A stretch of DNA of 64,000 nucleotides from Microbacterium terregens (GTDB lineage: Bacteria > Actinomycetota > Actinomycetes > Actinomycetales > Microbacteriaceae): assembly GCF_039534975.1 (NCBI RefSeq), contig NZ_BAAAWH010000001.1, positions 2,046,001 through 2,110,000 on the forward strand, read 5' to 3'. Below are positions 9,977 through 23,310 of the stretch, piece by piece. The position numbers were made by a program, and so were the translations under genes. Below the pieces are notes generated by a model. That model was given only the letters and a program-made list of their open reading frames with translations, was not told the DNA's origin and did not search any database. Every line of letters starts with the position of its first letter. Position 1 is the first letter of the stretch.

Positions 9977-11401
9977 TCAGTGCGTGAAGGTCGACACCAG
10001 GCCCTCGGTCGGCATCGGGGATTCGAGCGCGTCCAGGTACGCGACCGCGTCGGCGATGTCGAGGACGAGACTCTCGGCCAGATTGCGGCTGAGACCGTTG
10101 CGCACCACGATCCGCTGCACCACGACGTCGGTCAGGTTGTCGGGCATCGGATACGCGGGGATCAACCAGCCCTTCAGACGCAGCCGTTCGGACAGGTGGT
10201 ACAGGTTCCACTTGTCGGTGTACCCCTGCGTCAGCTGCCAGGCGAAGACGGGGATGTCCGTGCCGTCGTTCCACAGATCGAAGGCGGGCATCTTCGCGAT
10301 CTCTCCCGCGAGATAGACCGCCACGTCCTGCGACGCCTTCTGCACTTTGTAGTATCCGTCCCAGCCCAGCCGGAGGAACAGGTAGTACTGGAGCAGCACC
10401 TGTGCGCCCGGCCGCGAGAAATTCAGCGCGAAGCTCGGCATGTGCCCGCCCAGGTAGGTGACGTCGAAGACGAGATCCTTCGGGAGGTCATCCACCGTGC
10501 GCCAGATCACCCAGCCCAGCCCCGGGTAGACCAACCCGTACTTGTGTGCGGAGGTGCTGATGGACACCACGCGCGGGACGCGGAAGTCCCAGGGCAGGTC
10601 GGGCTGGAGGAACGGCGCGATCATGCCTCCCGACGCGCCGTCCACGTGGATCGGAATGTCGAGACCCGTTTCGGCGTGGATGCGGTCGAGGGCCTCTGCG
10701 ATCTTCGCGACCGGTTCGTACACGCCGGTGTAGGTCACACCCATGATCGCCACGACGCCGATCGTGTTCTCATCGATGTACTTCTCCAGCTCGAACCCGT
10801 CGAGGCATTTGTGCTCGTCGCTGATGGGGACGTAGCGAGGCTCGACGTCCCAGTAGTTGCAGAACTTCTCCCAGCACACCTGCACGGCGCTGGAGAGCAC
10901 GAGATTCGGCTTCTCGGTCGACAGCCCGGCGGCTCGGCGCGCGTGCTGCCATCGGCGTTTGAGAGCGAGCCCCCCCAGCATGCAGGCCTCGGAGGAGCCG
11001 ATCGTCGACGTGCCGATCGCCCCCTCCGCGTCCGGAGCGTTCCAGAGAGTCGCGAGCATCTTCCAGCACCGGGTCTCGATGGCGGCGGTCTGGGGATACT
11101 CGTCCTTGTCGACCATGTTCTTGTCGGCCGTCTCGGAGTAGAGCCGATCCGCGTGCGGATCCATCCAGGTTCCGACGAAGGTCGCGAGGTTCAGGCGCGA
11201 GTTGCCGTCGAGCATGGCCTCGTCGTGGACGACCTGATATGCCGTCTCGGGGAGCGACTCCGTCGGCGGGAGCATGTTCAGCGGGAAATCCGTCGCCTCG
11301 CCCGCGCGGGCGAAGAGCGGGTTGAGCTGATTCTGATGGCCCAGGCCGGAGAAGCCGTGCGTGGGCCCGGTGCGGGGCGCAGGGTCGGATGCGGTCGTCA
11401 T
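9977..11401 (-). CDS. gadB: Glutamate decarboxylase
   Basis: A 474-residue PLP-dependent group II decarboxylase converting glutamate to GABA and CO2, consuming a proton (acid tolerance, GABA supply). The PLP lysine lies in STSAHKYGLVYPGLGW, preceded by PIHVDGASGGM, both characteristic of GadB. The length is close to other bacterial GAD proteins. Of two in-frame ATGs, the downstream one (MTTASDP) is preferred because TATCAT lies 7 nt before it. No glutamate/GABA antiporter gene is adjacent. It ends against the TRIC gene. Confidence 0.94.
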   Translation of the reverse strand: MTTASDPAPRTGPTHGFSGLGHQNQLNPLFARAGEATDFPLNMLPPTESLPETAYQVVHDEAMLDGNSRLNLATFVGTWMDPHADRLYSETADKNMVDKDEYPQTAAIETRCWKMLATLWNAPDAEGAIGTSTIGSSEACMLGGLALKRRWQHARRAAGLSTEKPNLVLSSAVQVCWEKFCNYWDVEPRYVPISDEHKCLDGFELEKYIDENTIGVVAIMGVTYTGVYEPVAKIAEALDRIHAETGLDIPIHVDGASGGMIAPFLQPDLPWDFRVPRVVSISTSAHKYGLVYPGLGWVIWRTVDDLPKDLVFDVTYLGGHMPSFALNFSRPGAQVLLQYYLFLRLGWDGYYKVQKASQDVAVYLAGEIAKMPAFDLWNDGTDIPVFAWQLTQGYTDKWNLYHLSERLRLKGWLIPAYPMPDNLTDVVVQRIVVRNGLSRNLAESLVLDIADAVAYLDALESPMPTEGLVSTFTH

Positions 11402-11488
11402 GCGGCCCATGATATTGGGCGCGCGCTGCCGAGTGCGTCATGCTTTACGGGTGACGTTCGCCTCGACCGCGGCCCCTACGCTCGGGTC

Positions 11489-15066
<3,578 letters not shown>

Positions 15067-15070
<4 letters not shown>

Positions 15071-16410
15071 TCGCCTCTCTTGGCGCCGCTCTTGGCGACG
15101 CCGATCTCGCCGGTGCGCGGGAAGCGACCGCCGTTGACTTCGTCCGCGGCGCGGGACGGCGCGCTCCGTTCCACGAACACGGTCGCCAGGCCCCGACCCC
15201 GGCCGCGCGACGCGCCCCCGGTCAGTACCAGTCCCCCGTACTCCGCCGTCGCGCCGGGCTGCGGCACGCGGCCGAGAGCCTTTCCGAGCAGACCGCCGAC
15301 CGAGTCGACGTCTTCGTCCTCGAGCTCGAGTCCGAACAGGTCACCGACCTCGTCCAGCCCGAGCCGCGCGCTGACCCGGTACTTGCCCGGTTCGAGCTCC
15401 ACCACCTCATCGGCACGCGGGTCGTACTCGTCCGAGATGTCTCCGACCAGCTCTTCGATGAGATCCTCCAGCGTCACGAGCCCGGACACGCCGCCGTACT
15501 CGTCCACGACGAGGCAGACATGCACCGCTTCGCGCTTCATCTGCTGCAGCAGCGTCTCGGCCTTCATCGACTCGGGCACGAAGACGGCCGGACGCGCGAT
15601 GCGACTGATCGGCGCATCGCGCCAGCCGGCTTCGTCTCGGAAGCCGAACTGCACGAGATCCTTCAAATACAGGACACCCACGACATCGTCGGCGTCGTCG
15701 TCGACGATCGGAATGCGTGAGACGCCCTTCTCGAGGAAAGTCGTCATCGCCTCGCGCGTCGAGGCCGCCGCGTCCACGGTGACCATGTCGGTGCGGGGCA
15801 CCATCACCGCTCGCACGAACGTGTCGGTGAAGTCGAACACCGAGTGGATGAGCTCGCGATCGTCCTCTTCGATGAGGTCGTTCTCGGTCGCTTCATCGAT
15901 GATGCTCAGCAGCTGCTCTTCGGAGGCGAACGACGAGCCGCGGGCGACGCCGGGGGTCACCCGGTTGCCGAGCGCGACGAGTCCGTGCGCCAGCGGTCCG
16001 AGGAGGATGCGCACCCCGCGGATGACCGGAGCCGCGCTGCGCAGCAGCCCTTTCGCGTGCTGGCGTCCGACCGTGCGCGGGCTGGCACCCACCACCACGA
16101 AAGAGACCCCGGTCATGATGACCACGGCCGCCAGCATCGCCCACCAGATGTTCTCGAACAGGATCGTGAAGGCGACCGTCACGAGCACGGCGGCGCCTGT
16201 CTCGGCGAGGATGCGGATGAACACGACCGCGTTGGCGTGGGCGTCGGGATCGATCGCGATCTTCCGCAGCGCTGCGGCGTTGCGTCCGTTCTCACCCAGC
16301 TCCGCGAGATCGGCGCGAGAGGTGACGCTCATGGCCGCATCGATCGCGACCATCAGAGCGCCGAACGCGATCAGCAGGACCGCGGCGACGAGGAGCAGTG
16401 CTGCGGTCAT
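15067..16410 (-). CDS. HlyC/CorC-type transporter-associated protein with CBS pair
   Basis: A 447-residue membrane protein: N-terminal hydrophobic helices (about 1-25 and 65-110), two CBS domains (roughly 190-310, including MVPRTDMVTVDA and the DEYGGVSGLVTLEDLIEELVG segment) and a CorC_HlyC C-terminal domain. Families of this layout are linked to Mg2+/Co2+ homeostasis; the hemolysin name is historical. The ATG overlaps the ybeY stop (ATGA). The era-HlyC-ybeY-phoH order is conserved in actinobacteria. Confidence 0.9.
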
Positions 16411-16874
16411 GCGCGCCGTCGTCGCTCGGCGACGTGGAAACTCATGATCAGGTCGTTCTGCAACGCGAACATCTCGCGCTTGTCCTCGGGCTCGGCATGG
16501 TCGAAGCCGAGCAGATGCAGGAGGCCGTGGGTGGTGAGCAGGATCAGCTCGTCCACCGTGGAGTGCTTGGCGGACACAGCCTGCGTCTCGGCGACCTGAG
16601 GACACAGCACGATGTCGCCCAGCAGCCCTGCCGGGGTCGGCATCTCCTCGGTGCCGGGGCGCAGTTCGTCCATCGGGAAGCTCAGGACGTCCGTCGGACC
16701 GGGCTCGTCCATCCACTGGACGTGCAGCGCCTCCATCGCACCTTCGTCCACCAGAAGGATGGCCACGTCGGCGTCAGCACTCACGTGCAGTTCGGCGAAA
16801 TTGTGCTCCATCAGTCGAAGCAGCACGGTCTCATCGACCGCGAAGCCGGACTCGTTGCCGATCTCGATCGTCAT
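16407..16874 (-). CDS. ybeY: rRNA maturation endoribonuclease YbeY
   Basis: A 155-residue zinc-dependent endoribonuclease involved in 16S rRNA 3'-end maturation and ribosome quality control. The metal-binding motif HGLLHLLGFDH is intact near residues 114-124. The start [11 protein letters not shown] overlaps the phoH stop by 4 bp. The length is usual for the family. Confidence 0.95.
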   Translation of the reverse strand: MTIEIGNESGFAVDETVLLRLMEHNFAELHVSADADVAILLVDEGAMEALHVQWMDEPGPTDVLSFPMDELRPGTEEMPTPAGLLGDIVLCPQVAETQAVSAKHSTVDELILLTTHGLLHLLGFDHAEPEDKREMFALQNDLIMSFHVAERRRRA

Positions 16875-17956
16875 GACCGGCCCCGCTTGGGAAAGTGATC
16901 CCGAGGGCCGGCGGACCGCACGCCACCGTGCCGCTCGGCGCGGTTGGCGAACTCGGACGCCTCATCCCGTTCACGACGGGTAGCGAGGCGGCGTTCGTCG
17001 TACTCGGTGTAGGCGTCGACGATGCGGCCGACCAGGTTGTGGCGCACGACGTCCTCACTGGTGAGATAGGCGAAGTGGATGTCCTCGACGCCGTTGAGCA
17101 CACGGGTGACCAGGCGCAGCCCCGAGGCGCCCTGCGGAAGATCGATCTGCGTGATGTCGCCCGTGACGACCATGCGGGTGCCGAACCCCAGGCGGGTGAG
17201 GAACATCTTCATCTGTTCCGGGGTCGTGTTCTGCGCCTCGTCCAAGACGACGAACGAGTCGTTCAGCGTCCGTCCACGCATGTAGGCAAGGGGTGCGACC
17301 TCGATGGTGCCGCTCGCCATCAGCTTGGGCAGGAGCTCAGGATCCATCATCTCGTTGAGGGCATCGTAGAGGGGCCGCAAGTACGGGTCGATCTTGTCGT
17401 TGAGGGTGCCGGGCAGGAAGCCGAGCCGTTCGCCGGCCTCGACCGCGGGGCGGGTCAGGATGATTCGGCTGACCTCCTTGCGCTGGAGCGCCTGCACGGC
17501 CTTGGCCATGGCCAGATACGTCTTGCCGGTGCCCGCGGGGCCGATCCCGAAGACGATCGTGTTCTCTTCGATCGCGTCGACGTACGACTTCTGTCCGAGG
17601 GTCTTCGGCCGGATGATGCGTCCCCGCGAGGACAGGATGGCCTCGCCCAGCACTTCGGAGGGGCGCGGGCCGCCCTCGGATTGGAGGATCCGGTTGGACG
17701 AGGAGACATCGGAGGGTCCGAGCGCGTGGCCGGCCTTGGTCATGGCCAAGAGCTCCTCGACGAGGCCGCGCGCGGCGGCGACGGCCGCGGCGTCCCCGGT
17801 CAAGGTGATCTCGTTGCCGCGCACGTGCACGTCGACCGCGGGGTGCTCGCGCTCCACCACTCGCAGCAGCCGGTCCTGGGGGCCCAGAAGTTGAACCATC
17901 GCGACCCCGTCCGCGTACAGGCGTTCCACGGCGGTCTCGTCGGATTCGTCAGCCAC
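16871..17956 (-). CDS. PhoH-like ATPase (YbeZ type)
   Basis: A 361-residue ATPase with an N-terminal KH-like segment and a PhoH domain. Walker A is GPAGTGKT at 139-146 and Walker B is within [11 protein letters not shown]. YbeZ-type PhoH proteins interact with YbeY and are thought to act in rRNA maturation. The start is a GTG overlapping the HIT gene stop by 8 bp. Its neighbours (ybeY, era) fit the RNA-maturation role. Confidence 0.93.
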   Translation of the reverse strand: MADESDETAVERLYADGVAMVQLLGPQDRLLRVVEREHPAVDVHVRGNEITLTGDAAAVAAARGLVEELLAMTKAGHALGPSDVSSSNRILQSEGGPRPSEVLGEAILSSRGRIIRPKTLGQKSYVDAIEENTIVFGIGPAGTGKTYLAMAKAVQALQRKEVSRIILTRPAVEAGERLGFLPGTLNDKIDPYLRPLYDALNEMMDPELLPKLMASGTIEVAPLAYMRGRTLNDSFVVLDEAQNTTPEQMKMFLTRLGFGTRMVVTGDITQIDLPQGASGLRLVTRVLNGVEDIHFAYLTSEDVVRHNLVGRIVDAYTEYDERRLATRRERDEASEFANRAERHGGVRSAGPRDHFPKRGRS

Positions 17957-18296
17957 CGAGGCTCGATTCGGTCAGGTCGCCGGACAGCACATGTCCGTGG
18001 ACGTGGAAAACGGTCTGGCCCGCGCCGGAGCCCGTGTTGAAGACCAGGCGGAAATCGCCGCCCGCATGCTCCGCGGCAACGGAGTTCGCCAGGCCGATCA
18101 GCTCGGCAAGCAGGTCGGGATCCCCCGCAGCGAGCTCAACCACGTTGCGGTACTCGCCGGATTTCGGGATGACCAGGAGGTGCACCGGCGCGCGGGGGGC
18201 GATGTCTCGGATCGCGAACGCGTTCTCCGTCTCGGCGATGATCTCGGAGGGGATCTCGCCCTTGAGGATGCGGGTGAAGATCGACGGTTCGCTCAT
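17949..18296 (-). CDS. HIT family protein (histidine triad nucleotide-binding)
   Basis: A 115-residue HINT-type purine nucleoside phosphoramidate hydrolase. The histidine triad H98-x-H100-x-H102 (FHVHGHVL) is complete and the N-terminal SIFTRILKGEIPSEII is standard. TAGACT (18303-18308) lies 6 nt before the ATG, so this gene probably also has its own leaderless promoter within the larger cluster. Confidence 0.93.
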   Translation of the reverse strand: MSEPSIFTRILKGEIPSEIIAETENAFAIRDIAPRAPVHLLVIPKSGEYRNVVELAAGDPDLLAELIGLANSVAAEHAGGDFRLVFNTGSGAGQTVFHVHGHVLSGDLTESSLGG

Positions 18297-18336
18297 CGGA
18301 CCAGTCTACCGGCGGCCCATTCCCTGCGGCGGGCGC

Positions 18337-19092
18337 TCACCAGCGGCCGAGCGCGGCGTTGACGACCGCCAACGCGGCAGGACCGGCGGTCGAGGTGCGC
18401 AGCACGGTGTCCCCCAGCCGCGCCACGGTCGCTCCGCTGCGTTGGAAGAGCAGCAGCTCGTCCGGGGCGATGCCGCCTTCGGGCCCGACGACGAGGATCA
18501 CCTCGCGCGTCTCGGCCGGGTCGATGCCGATATCGGTCAGACGCACATCTGCAGAGGGTGCGAGCACCACGACACGGGATGCCGCGGCCCGCAACGCCAG
18601 ACCGGCGGCCGTCGCCAGCGGCGTGACATCCGGCAGCCACGCACGGTGCGCCTGCTTGGCCGCTTCGCGCACGATCGCCGCCCACCGGTTGCGTCCCTTA
18701 TCGGCCTTGGCCGAGTCCCACCGCGAAACGCTGCGGGCAGCCTGCCACGGAACGATCTCGTCGACTCCGAGCTCGGTCGCGGCCTGGACCGCGAGTTCGT
18801 CCCGATCGCCTTTGGCCAGCGCTTGCGCGAGCACGATGCGAGGCGACGAAGCCGGGATCTCGGTCCGCGCCGTGATCCGCACGACGACCTCGTGCGGCGA
18901 CACTGCTTCGCACTCCCCCGTGAGCCATGTGCCCCGCCCGTCGCCGACCGTCACGTCCTCGCCGATGCGCACTCGGCGCACCGACGCCGCGTGATGCGCC
19001 TCGGCGCCGGTCAGGACGATCGTGCCACCGGCCTGCACATCCACCGCGCCGTTCTGGACCGTGTCCGACGGCAGCAGGAAGTGGAGGGCCAT
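18337..19092 (-). CDS. rsmE: 16S rRNA (uracil-1498-N3)-methyltransferase RsmE
   Basis: A 251-residue SPOUT methyltransferase modifying U1498 of 16S rRNA. The knotted C-terminal domain shows VVGPEGGIAPDEL and LGDTVLRTSTAGPAALAVV, both RsmE hallmarks; the N-terminal PUA-like region has HHAASVRRVRIGEDV. The start MALHFLLPSDT is 4 nt after the dnaJ stop, so the genes are likely co-transcribed. Confidence 0.94.
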   Translation of the reverse strand: MALHFLLPSDTVQNGAVDVQAGGTIVLTGAEAHHAASVRRVRIGEDVTVGDGRGTWLTGECEAVSPHEVVVRITARTEIPASSPRIVLAQALAKGDRDELAVQAATELGVDEIVPWQAARSVSRWDSAKADKGRNRWAAIVREAAKQAHRAWLPDVTPLATAAGLALRAAASRVVVLAPSADVRLTDIGIDPAETREVILVVGPEGGIAPDELLLFQRSGATVARLGDTVLRTSTAGPAALAVVNAALGRW

Positions 19093-19096
19093 GGCG

Positions 19097-20212
19097 TCAG
19101 CCGTTCCGGAAGCGGTCGCGCAGCTTCGCGAACAGCCCCTGGTGGAATTCCGCGAGTCGCGGCGGCGGGGACTTGGTCCGCTTTGCGAACTCCTCGACCA
19201 GGGCGCGCTCCTTCGCGTCGAGTCGAGTGGGGGTGACGACGTGAACGCCGACGCGGAGGTCGCCACGCTGTGTGCCGCGAAGAGGAGTGATGCCGCGACC
19301 CTTGATCGTCAGGACATCGCCGCCCTGTACGCCTGCGCGGATCTCCAAGTCGACCGGTCCGTCGAGTGACTCGATGGTGGTGGTGGTTCCGAGGATGGCA
19401 TCGGGCATCGACACTTCGAGCGTGGCGAGCAGGTCGTCACCGTCACGGCTGAACTCCTCGTCGGGAGAGACGGTGACCTCGATGTAGAGGTCTCCGTTCG
19501 GTCCGCCGGCGGGGCCGACCTCGCCGGATCCGGGAAGCTGCAGGCGCAGACCCGTCTCCACCCCTGCGGGGATGTCGAGGGAGACCGTGCGTCGGGCACG
19601 AACGCGGCCCTGACCCTGGCAGGTGGCGCACGGGTAGGGAATCGTCGTGCCGTACCCCTGGCAGGACCCGCAGGGCTGGCTGGTGACGACGTTGCCCAGG
19701 AGGCTCCGCACGGTCCGTTGCACATGGCCCGAACCGTGGCAGATGTCGCACGTGACGGGAGAGGTGCCGGGCTGGGTGCACGATCCGTGGCACGTGTCGC
19801 ACAGCACCGCCGTGTCGACATCGATGTCGCGATGGACGCCGAACACGACGTCCTTCAGATCGAGGGTCACCCGGACCAGCGCGTCCTGTCCGCGCTCGCG
19901 ACGGGACCGCGGCCTTCCGGCCCGCTGGCCGCCGCCGGACCCGAAGAACGTCTCGAAGATGTCCCCGAAGCCCCCGAAGCCCTGGGCGCCGCCACCGAAC
20001 GGCGATTCGTTTCCGCCCACGTCATAACGCGCCCGCTGATCCGGGTCGCTCAGGACGTCGTACGCGTGGGTCACGAGCTTGAACTGCTCGGACGCATCAT
20101 CCCCCGGGTTGACATCGGGATGAAGCTGTCGTGCAAGACGCCGGTACGCCTTCTTTATCTCATCCGCAGTCGCATCGCGCGCGACTCCGAGGACCTCGTA
20201 GTGGTCGACCAC
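19097..20212 (-). CDS. dnaJ: Chaperone protein DnaJ
   Basis: A 371-residue DnaJ with J domain (HPD in [12 protein letters not shown]), Gly/Phe-rich linker and four zinc-binding repeats: [24 protein letters not shown] and CATCQGQG. The first repeat ends in Cys where the consensus has Gly. The start is GTG ([13 protein letters not shown]) with GGAAGG about 6 nt upstream. It works with DnaK/GrpE, which are not in this window; this is the hrcA-linked DnaJ2-type paralogue of actinobacteria. It is transcribed with hrcA. Confidence 0.95.
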   Translation of the reverse strand: MVDHYEVLGVARDATADEIKKAYRRLARQLHPDVNPGDDASEQFKLVTHAYDVLSDPDQRARYDVGGNESPFGGGAQGFGGFGDIFETFFGSGGGQRAGRPRSRRERGQDALVRVTLDLKDVVFGVHRDIDVDTAVLCDTCHGSCTQPGTSPVTCDICHGSGHVQRTVRSLLGNVVTSQPCGSCQGYGTTIPYPCATCQGQGRVRARRTVSLDIPAGVETGLRLQLPGSGEVGPAGGPNGDLYIEVTVSPDEEFSRDGDDLLATLEVSMPDAILGTTTTIESLDGPVDLEIRAGVQGGDVLTIKGRGITPLRGTQRGDLRVGVHVVTPTRLDAKERALVEEFAKRTKSPPPRLAEFHQGLFAKLRDRFRNG

Positions 20213-20266
20213 AAATTGCCTTCCTGCCCGCGCAGAGCGCGGGATCGTCTGATTCCGGATGCCGCG

Positions 20267-21307
20267 TCAGCGGGCACTCTCGTCTTCGTCGAGCATCCGG
20301 GTGAGATAACGCGCGACGGCACGCACCGCCGCGAAGTTCGTCGGGTAGTCCATCCGCGTGGGGCCGAGCAGACCCACGCGGGCTCGAGCGCCGGTCGCGT
20401 CGTACTCGCTTGCCACGACCGAGGCCTCGCCCAGGCCGAAAGGCTCGTTCTCGCGTCCGATGCTGGCAGCCAGACCGTGGTCGTCGGCGACCATCTCGCT
20501 CATCAGCTTCATGAGCGTGACCTGCTCCTCGATGGCCTCGAGCAGCGGGTAGATGCTTCCGCGAAAATCGGACTCGCTCCGAGCCAGGTTGGCCGCGCCG
20601 GCCATCACGAGCCGGTCGTGACGGAACTCCTCGAGCTCTTCGGCGAGGACCCGCACGATCGCCTCGGTCGCGACATCCTGAGGGGACTGCACGGCGTCCT
20701 GCCGTGCGAGGCGCTCTTCGACACGCTGGGCGCCTTCACGCACAGGTCTGCCCACGAGCAGCGTGGCGACATCGGTGCGCACTCGTGCCAGATCGTCATC
20801 GTCGAACTCGTCGCGCACGAACGCGAGCCGTTGCGATACCCGGCCGGTGTCGGTGACCAGGATCACGAGCATGCGCCCGCCCCCGAGCTGCACGAGCTCG
20901 ACGTGTGAGATCGTCGCCCGCGCGAAAGAGGGGTACTGCACGATGGCGACCTGGCCGGTCAGCTGAGTCAGGGCGCGTACCGTCCGCACGAGCACGTCAT
21001 CGAGGTCGCCGGGCCCGTCGAGGAAGGCCGAGATCGCGCTGCGCTGAGCCGGCGACAGTGGACGCACCTCGGCGAGATGGTCGACGAAAACGCGATAGCC
21101 CTTGTCGGTGGGTATGCGCCCCGACGACGTGTGCGGCGCCGCGATGAGCTCTTCGTCCTCCAGCAGGGCCATGTCGTTGCGGATCGTCGCGGCGGACACC
21201 CCGAAGGCGTGACGCTCGACGATGGCCTTGCTGCCGACGGGTTCACGTGTGTCGACGAAGTCCTGCACGATCGCCCGCAGCACCTGCAGGCCTCGATCGG
21301 TGACCAT
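20267..21307 (-). CDS. hrcA: Heat-inducible transcription repressor HrcA
   Basis: A 346-residue repressor of class I heat-shock genes that binds CIRCE and is stabilised by GroEL. The winged-helix N-terminus (REPVGSKAIVERHAFGVSAATIRNDMALLEDEELI) is typical. The CIRCE operator lies 28 bp upstream, overlapping its own promoter, so autoregulation is expected. Start MVTDRGLQVLRAIV. First gene of the heat-shock and RNA-maturation cluster ending at era. Confidence 0.96.
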   Translation of the reverse strand: MVTDRGLQVLRAIVQDFVDTREPVGSKAIVERHAFGVSAATIRNDMALLEDEELIAAPHTSSGRIPTDKGYRVFVDHLAEVRPLSPAQRSAISAFLDGPGDLDDVLVRTVRALTQLTGQVAIVQYPSFARATISHVELVQLGGGRMLVILVTDTGRVSQRLAFVRDEFDDDDLARVRTDVATLLVGRPVREGAQRVEERLARQDAVQSPQDVATEAIVRVLAEELEEFRHDRLVMAGAANLARSESDFRGSIYPLLEAIEEQVTLMKLMSEMVADDHGLAASIGRENEPFGLGEASVVASEYDATGARARVGLLGPTRMDYPTNFAAVRAVARYLTRMLDEDESAR

Positions 21308-21333
21308 TTCGCCTCCCTACGCGCTCACGGCCG

Positions 21334-21364
21334 AATTGGCACTCCCACGAACTGAGTGCCAATT
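21334..21364. promoter_or_regulatory. CIRCE operator upstream of hrcA
   Basis: TTGGCACTC-N9-GAGTGCCAA, extended to an 11-bp perfect repeat (AATTGGCACTC / GAGTGCCAATT). It matches the CIRCE consensus with TTGG replacing TTAG. A minus-strand TAGAAT (21362-21367) overlaps its distal end, so HrcA binding would block the promoter. Confidence 0.93.
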
Positions 21365-21399
21365 CTACCGGATCGTCGAGGACGGGAGCGGGAGGCTCG

Positions 21400-22611
21400 T
21401 CAGTCCGTGAGCGCGCGCACCACGGCGTCCGCAAGCAGACGACCCTGGCGGGTCAGGACGACGCGGCCGTGCACCGCCGCCGAGCCCTCGATCAGACCAT
21501 CGGCGATCAGGGCAGCGATCGCGTGCCGTCCCTCCCCCCGCAGTTCGGAGATCGGCAGACCCTCACGGACCCGGGTGCGCAGCAGAACGCTCTCCAGAGC
21601 GCTGGCCGCGGCATCCGGTCGTTCGCGTGCCGCCGCGGGAGACTCGCCGGCCGCCAGTCGCTGCGCGTACGCGGCGGGGTGCTTCACGTTCCAGAACCGC
21701 ACGCCGGCGATGTGGCTGTGGGCGCCGGGACCGAAACCCCACCAATCCGCACCTTGCCAGTACGCCATGTTGTGACGCGATCGGTGCGCCGCGTCACGGG
21801 CCCAGTTGGACACTTCGTACCACTCGTAGCCGGCGCTGCCCAGAAGGTCGTCCGCGAGCTCGTACATGTCCGCTTGAAGGTCGTCGTCCGGCGTAACCAC
21901 TTCGCCACGACGGATCTGGCGGGCGAGCTTGGTGCCCTCCTCCACTATCAGCGCATACGCGGAGATGTGATCCGGCTCGAGGAGGACAGTCGCCTCGAGG
22001 GAGGTGCGCCAGTCTTCCAGCGATTCGCCCGGGGCGCCGTAGATCAGATCCAGGCTCACATCCAGTCCCGCGCCGCGCGCGGCCTCGACCGCGGTGCGGA
22101 CGTTGGCGGGTGCGTGGGTGCGATCCAGCGCCGCCAGAACGTGCGGGACCGCCGACTGCATGCCGATGGACAGCCGGGTGACCCCGGCGGCAGCGAGCGC
22201 CGTCGCGGTCGCGTCGGTCACGGTGTCGGGGTTGGCCTCGACGCTCACCTCGGCATCCGGCTGGACACCGAACGCGGCGCGAACACCGTCGAGCATGCGC
22301 GCCAGGTCGCCGGGGGGCAGCAGCGTCGGTGTGCCGCCGCCGAAGAACACGGTGGCGGCGGGCCGGATCGGCCCGATGTCGGAAAGCACGTGCCGGGCGT
22401 GCTGCACCTCACGCAGGAGGGTGTCGGCGTACTGGTCCTGGCGCGCACCGCGCAGCTCGTCCGCGGTGTACGTGTTGAAATCGCAGTACCCGCATCGCAC
22501 ACGGCAGAACGGCACGTGGAGATACACCCCGAATTGCGCTGTCGGGTCGATCGCGACCTCAAGCGACCCGTCCCGCGGCACGGGCTCACCGAGCGGGAGC
22601 GCCGAGCCCAT
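21400..22611 (-). CDS. hemW: Radical SAM heme chaperone HemW
   Basis: A 403-residue HemW, formerly annotated as oxygen-independent coproporphyrinogen oxidase. The [4Fe-4S] cluster motif is C36-x3-C40-x2-C43 (FCRVRCGYCDF). FFGGGTPTLL and GMQS follow, and the C-terminal HemN_C domain is present. True HemN has an additional cysteine next to the cluster motif; here the residue is Phe (CDF), which favours HemW, a heme carrier. The ATG shares one base with the DUF1990 gene stop (TGATG). Confidence 0.92.
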   Translation of the reverse strand: MGSALPLGEPVPRDGSLEVAIDPTAQFGVYLHVPFCRVRCGYCDFNTYTADELRGARQDQYADTLLREVQHARHVLSDIGPIRPAATVFFGGGTPTLLPPGDLARMLDGVRAAFGVQPDAEVSVEANPDTVTDATATALAAAGVTRLSIGMQSAVPHVLAALDRTHAPANVRTAVEAARGAGLDVSLDLIYGAPGESLEDWRTSLEATVLLEPDHISAYALIVEEGTKLARQIRRGEVVTPDDDLQADMYELADDLLGSAGYEWYEVSNWARDAAHRSRHNMAYWQGADWWGFGPGAHSHIAGVRFWNVKHPAAYAQRLAAGESPAAARERPDAAASALESVLLRTRVREGLPISELRGEGRHAIAALIADGLIEGSAAVHGRVVLTRQGRLLADAVVRALTD

Positions 22612-23258
22612 CAGGGAGTCGTGTACAGCGGCGAGATCGCGCGGAGGTAGCGCGTGAACAGCTCACGACGCCGGCGCCGGACCAGCCGCGGGAAGACGCG
22701 GTACAGCAGCGCGGAGGGCGCATCGAAGGCGCGCACGGTGAACCACACCTCATCGTTGTCGTACCACTGCACCATGAAGGACTCTTCGCCGCTGACGACC
22801 GAGTCACCGACCGTGCCCAGCGCGAACCCGACCCGCCGCGGCTCCTCGATCGAGAAGATGACCCGCAACTCCGCGTCCGCACTCATCCCGCGGATGCGAC
22901 CGTCGACGCGGACGGTGGTCCCGGGGCCGACGTAGGGCGTTCCGTCCGAGTCGAAGCGCTGATCGGCCTCGAGCTTGCTCGGCGCGAGCGGATGGCCTTC
23001 TGCGTCGAAGCTCACACCGGAGTACATCGGTCCCGCGGCAGGACGCACATCGCTCAGCTCGAGACCTGCGCCGCGCTGGGCACCCCACGACAGGAGCGCG
23101 TCGCCCGCGCTCTCGAACCGCGCCTGGCCGCTGCCGATCCGCCACGACTCCTCCGCGGGCAGGCTTCGCTCGGGCGGGTAGTGCATCAGATCTGCCGCCT
23201 GGGTCGCCCCGACGGCGGCATAGTCGACCGTCTCGTCCCTGAAGGTGCCGCGGCGCAT
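22611..23258 (-). CDS. DUF1990 family protein
   Basis: A 215-residue protein matching DUF1990 in general pattern: YPPERSLPAEESWRIGSG, the TTVRVDGRIRG strand, GDSVVSGEESFMVQW and a basic C-terminal LVRRRRRELFTRYL helix. The fold is START/SRPBCC-like and the biochemical role is unknown. TAGGCT lies 7 nt before the ATG. It is coupled to hemW by a one-base overlap. A second DUF1990 gene occurs at 55.2 kb. Confidence 0.85.
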   Translation of the reverse strand: MRRGTFRDETVDYAAVGATQAADLMHYPPERSLPAEESWRIGSGQARFESAGDALLSWGAQRGAGLELSDVRPAAGPMYSGVSFDAEGHPLAPSKLEADQRFDSDGTPYVGPGTTVRVDGRIRGMSADAELRVIFSIEEPRRVGFALGTVGDSVVSGEESFMVQWYDNDEVWFTVRAFDAPSALLYRVFPRLVRRRRRELFTRYLRAISPLYTTP

Positions 23259-23310
23259 GGATTCCAGCCTACTTCGGGTTCCTGAAGGCGCGATCGGATG
23301 CCACCAGGAA

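Noticed and set aside
9980..11488. Long plus-strand frame running into the membrane protein gene
   Set aside because: It is antisense to gadB; membrane-protein similarity starts only at the ATG at 11489, which has its own -10 box.
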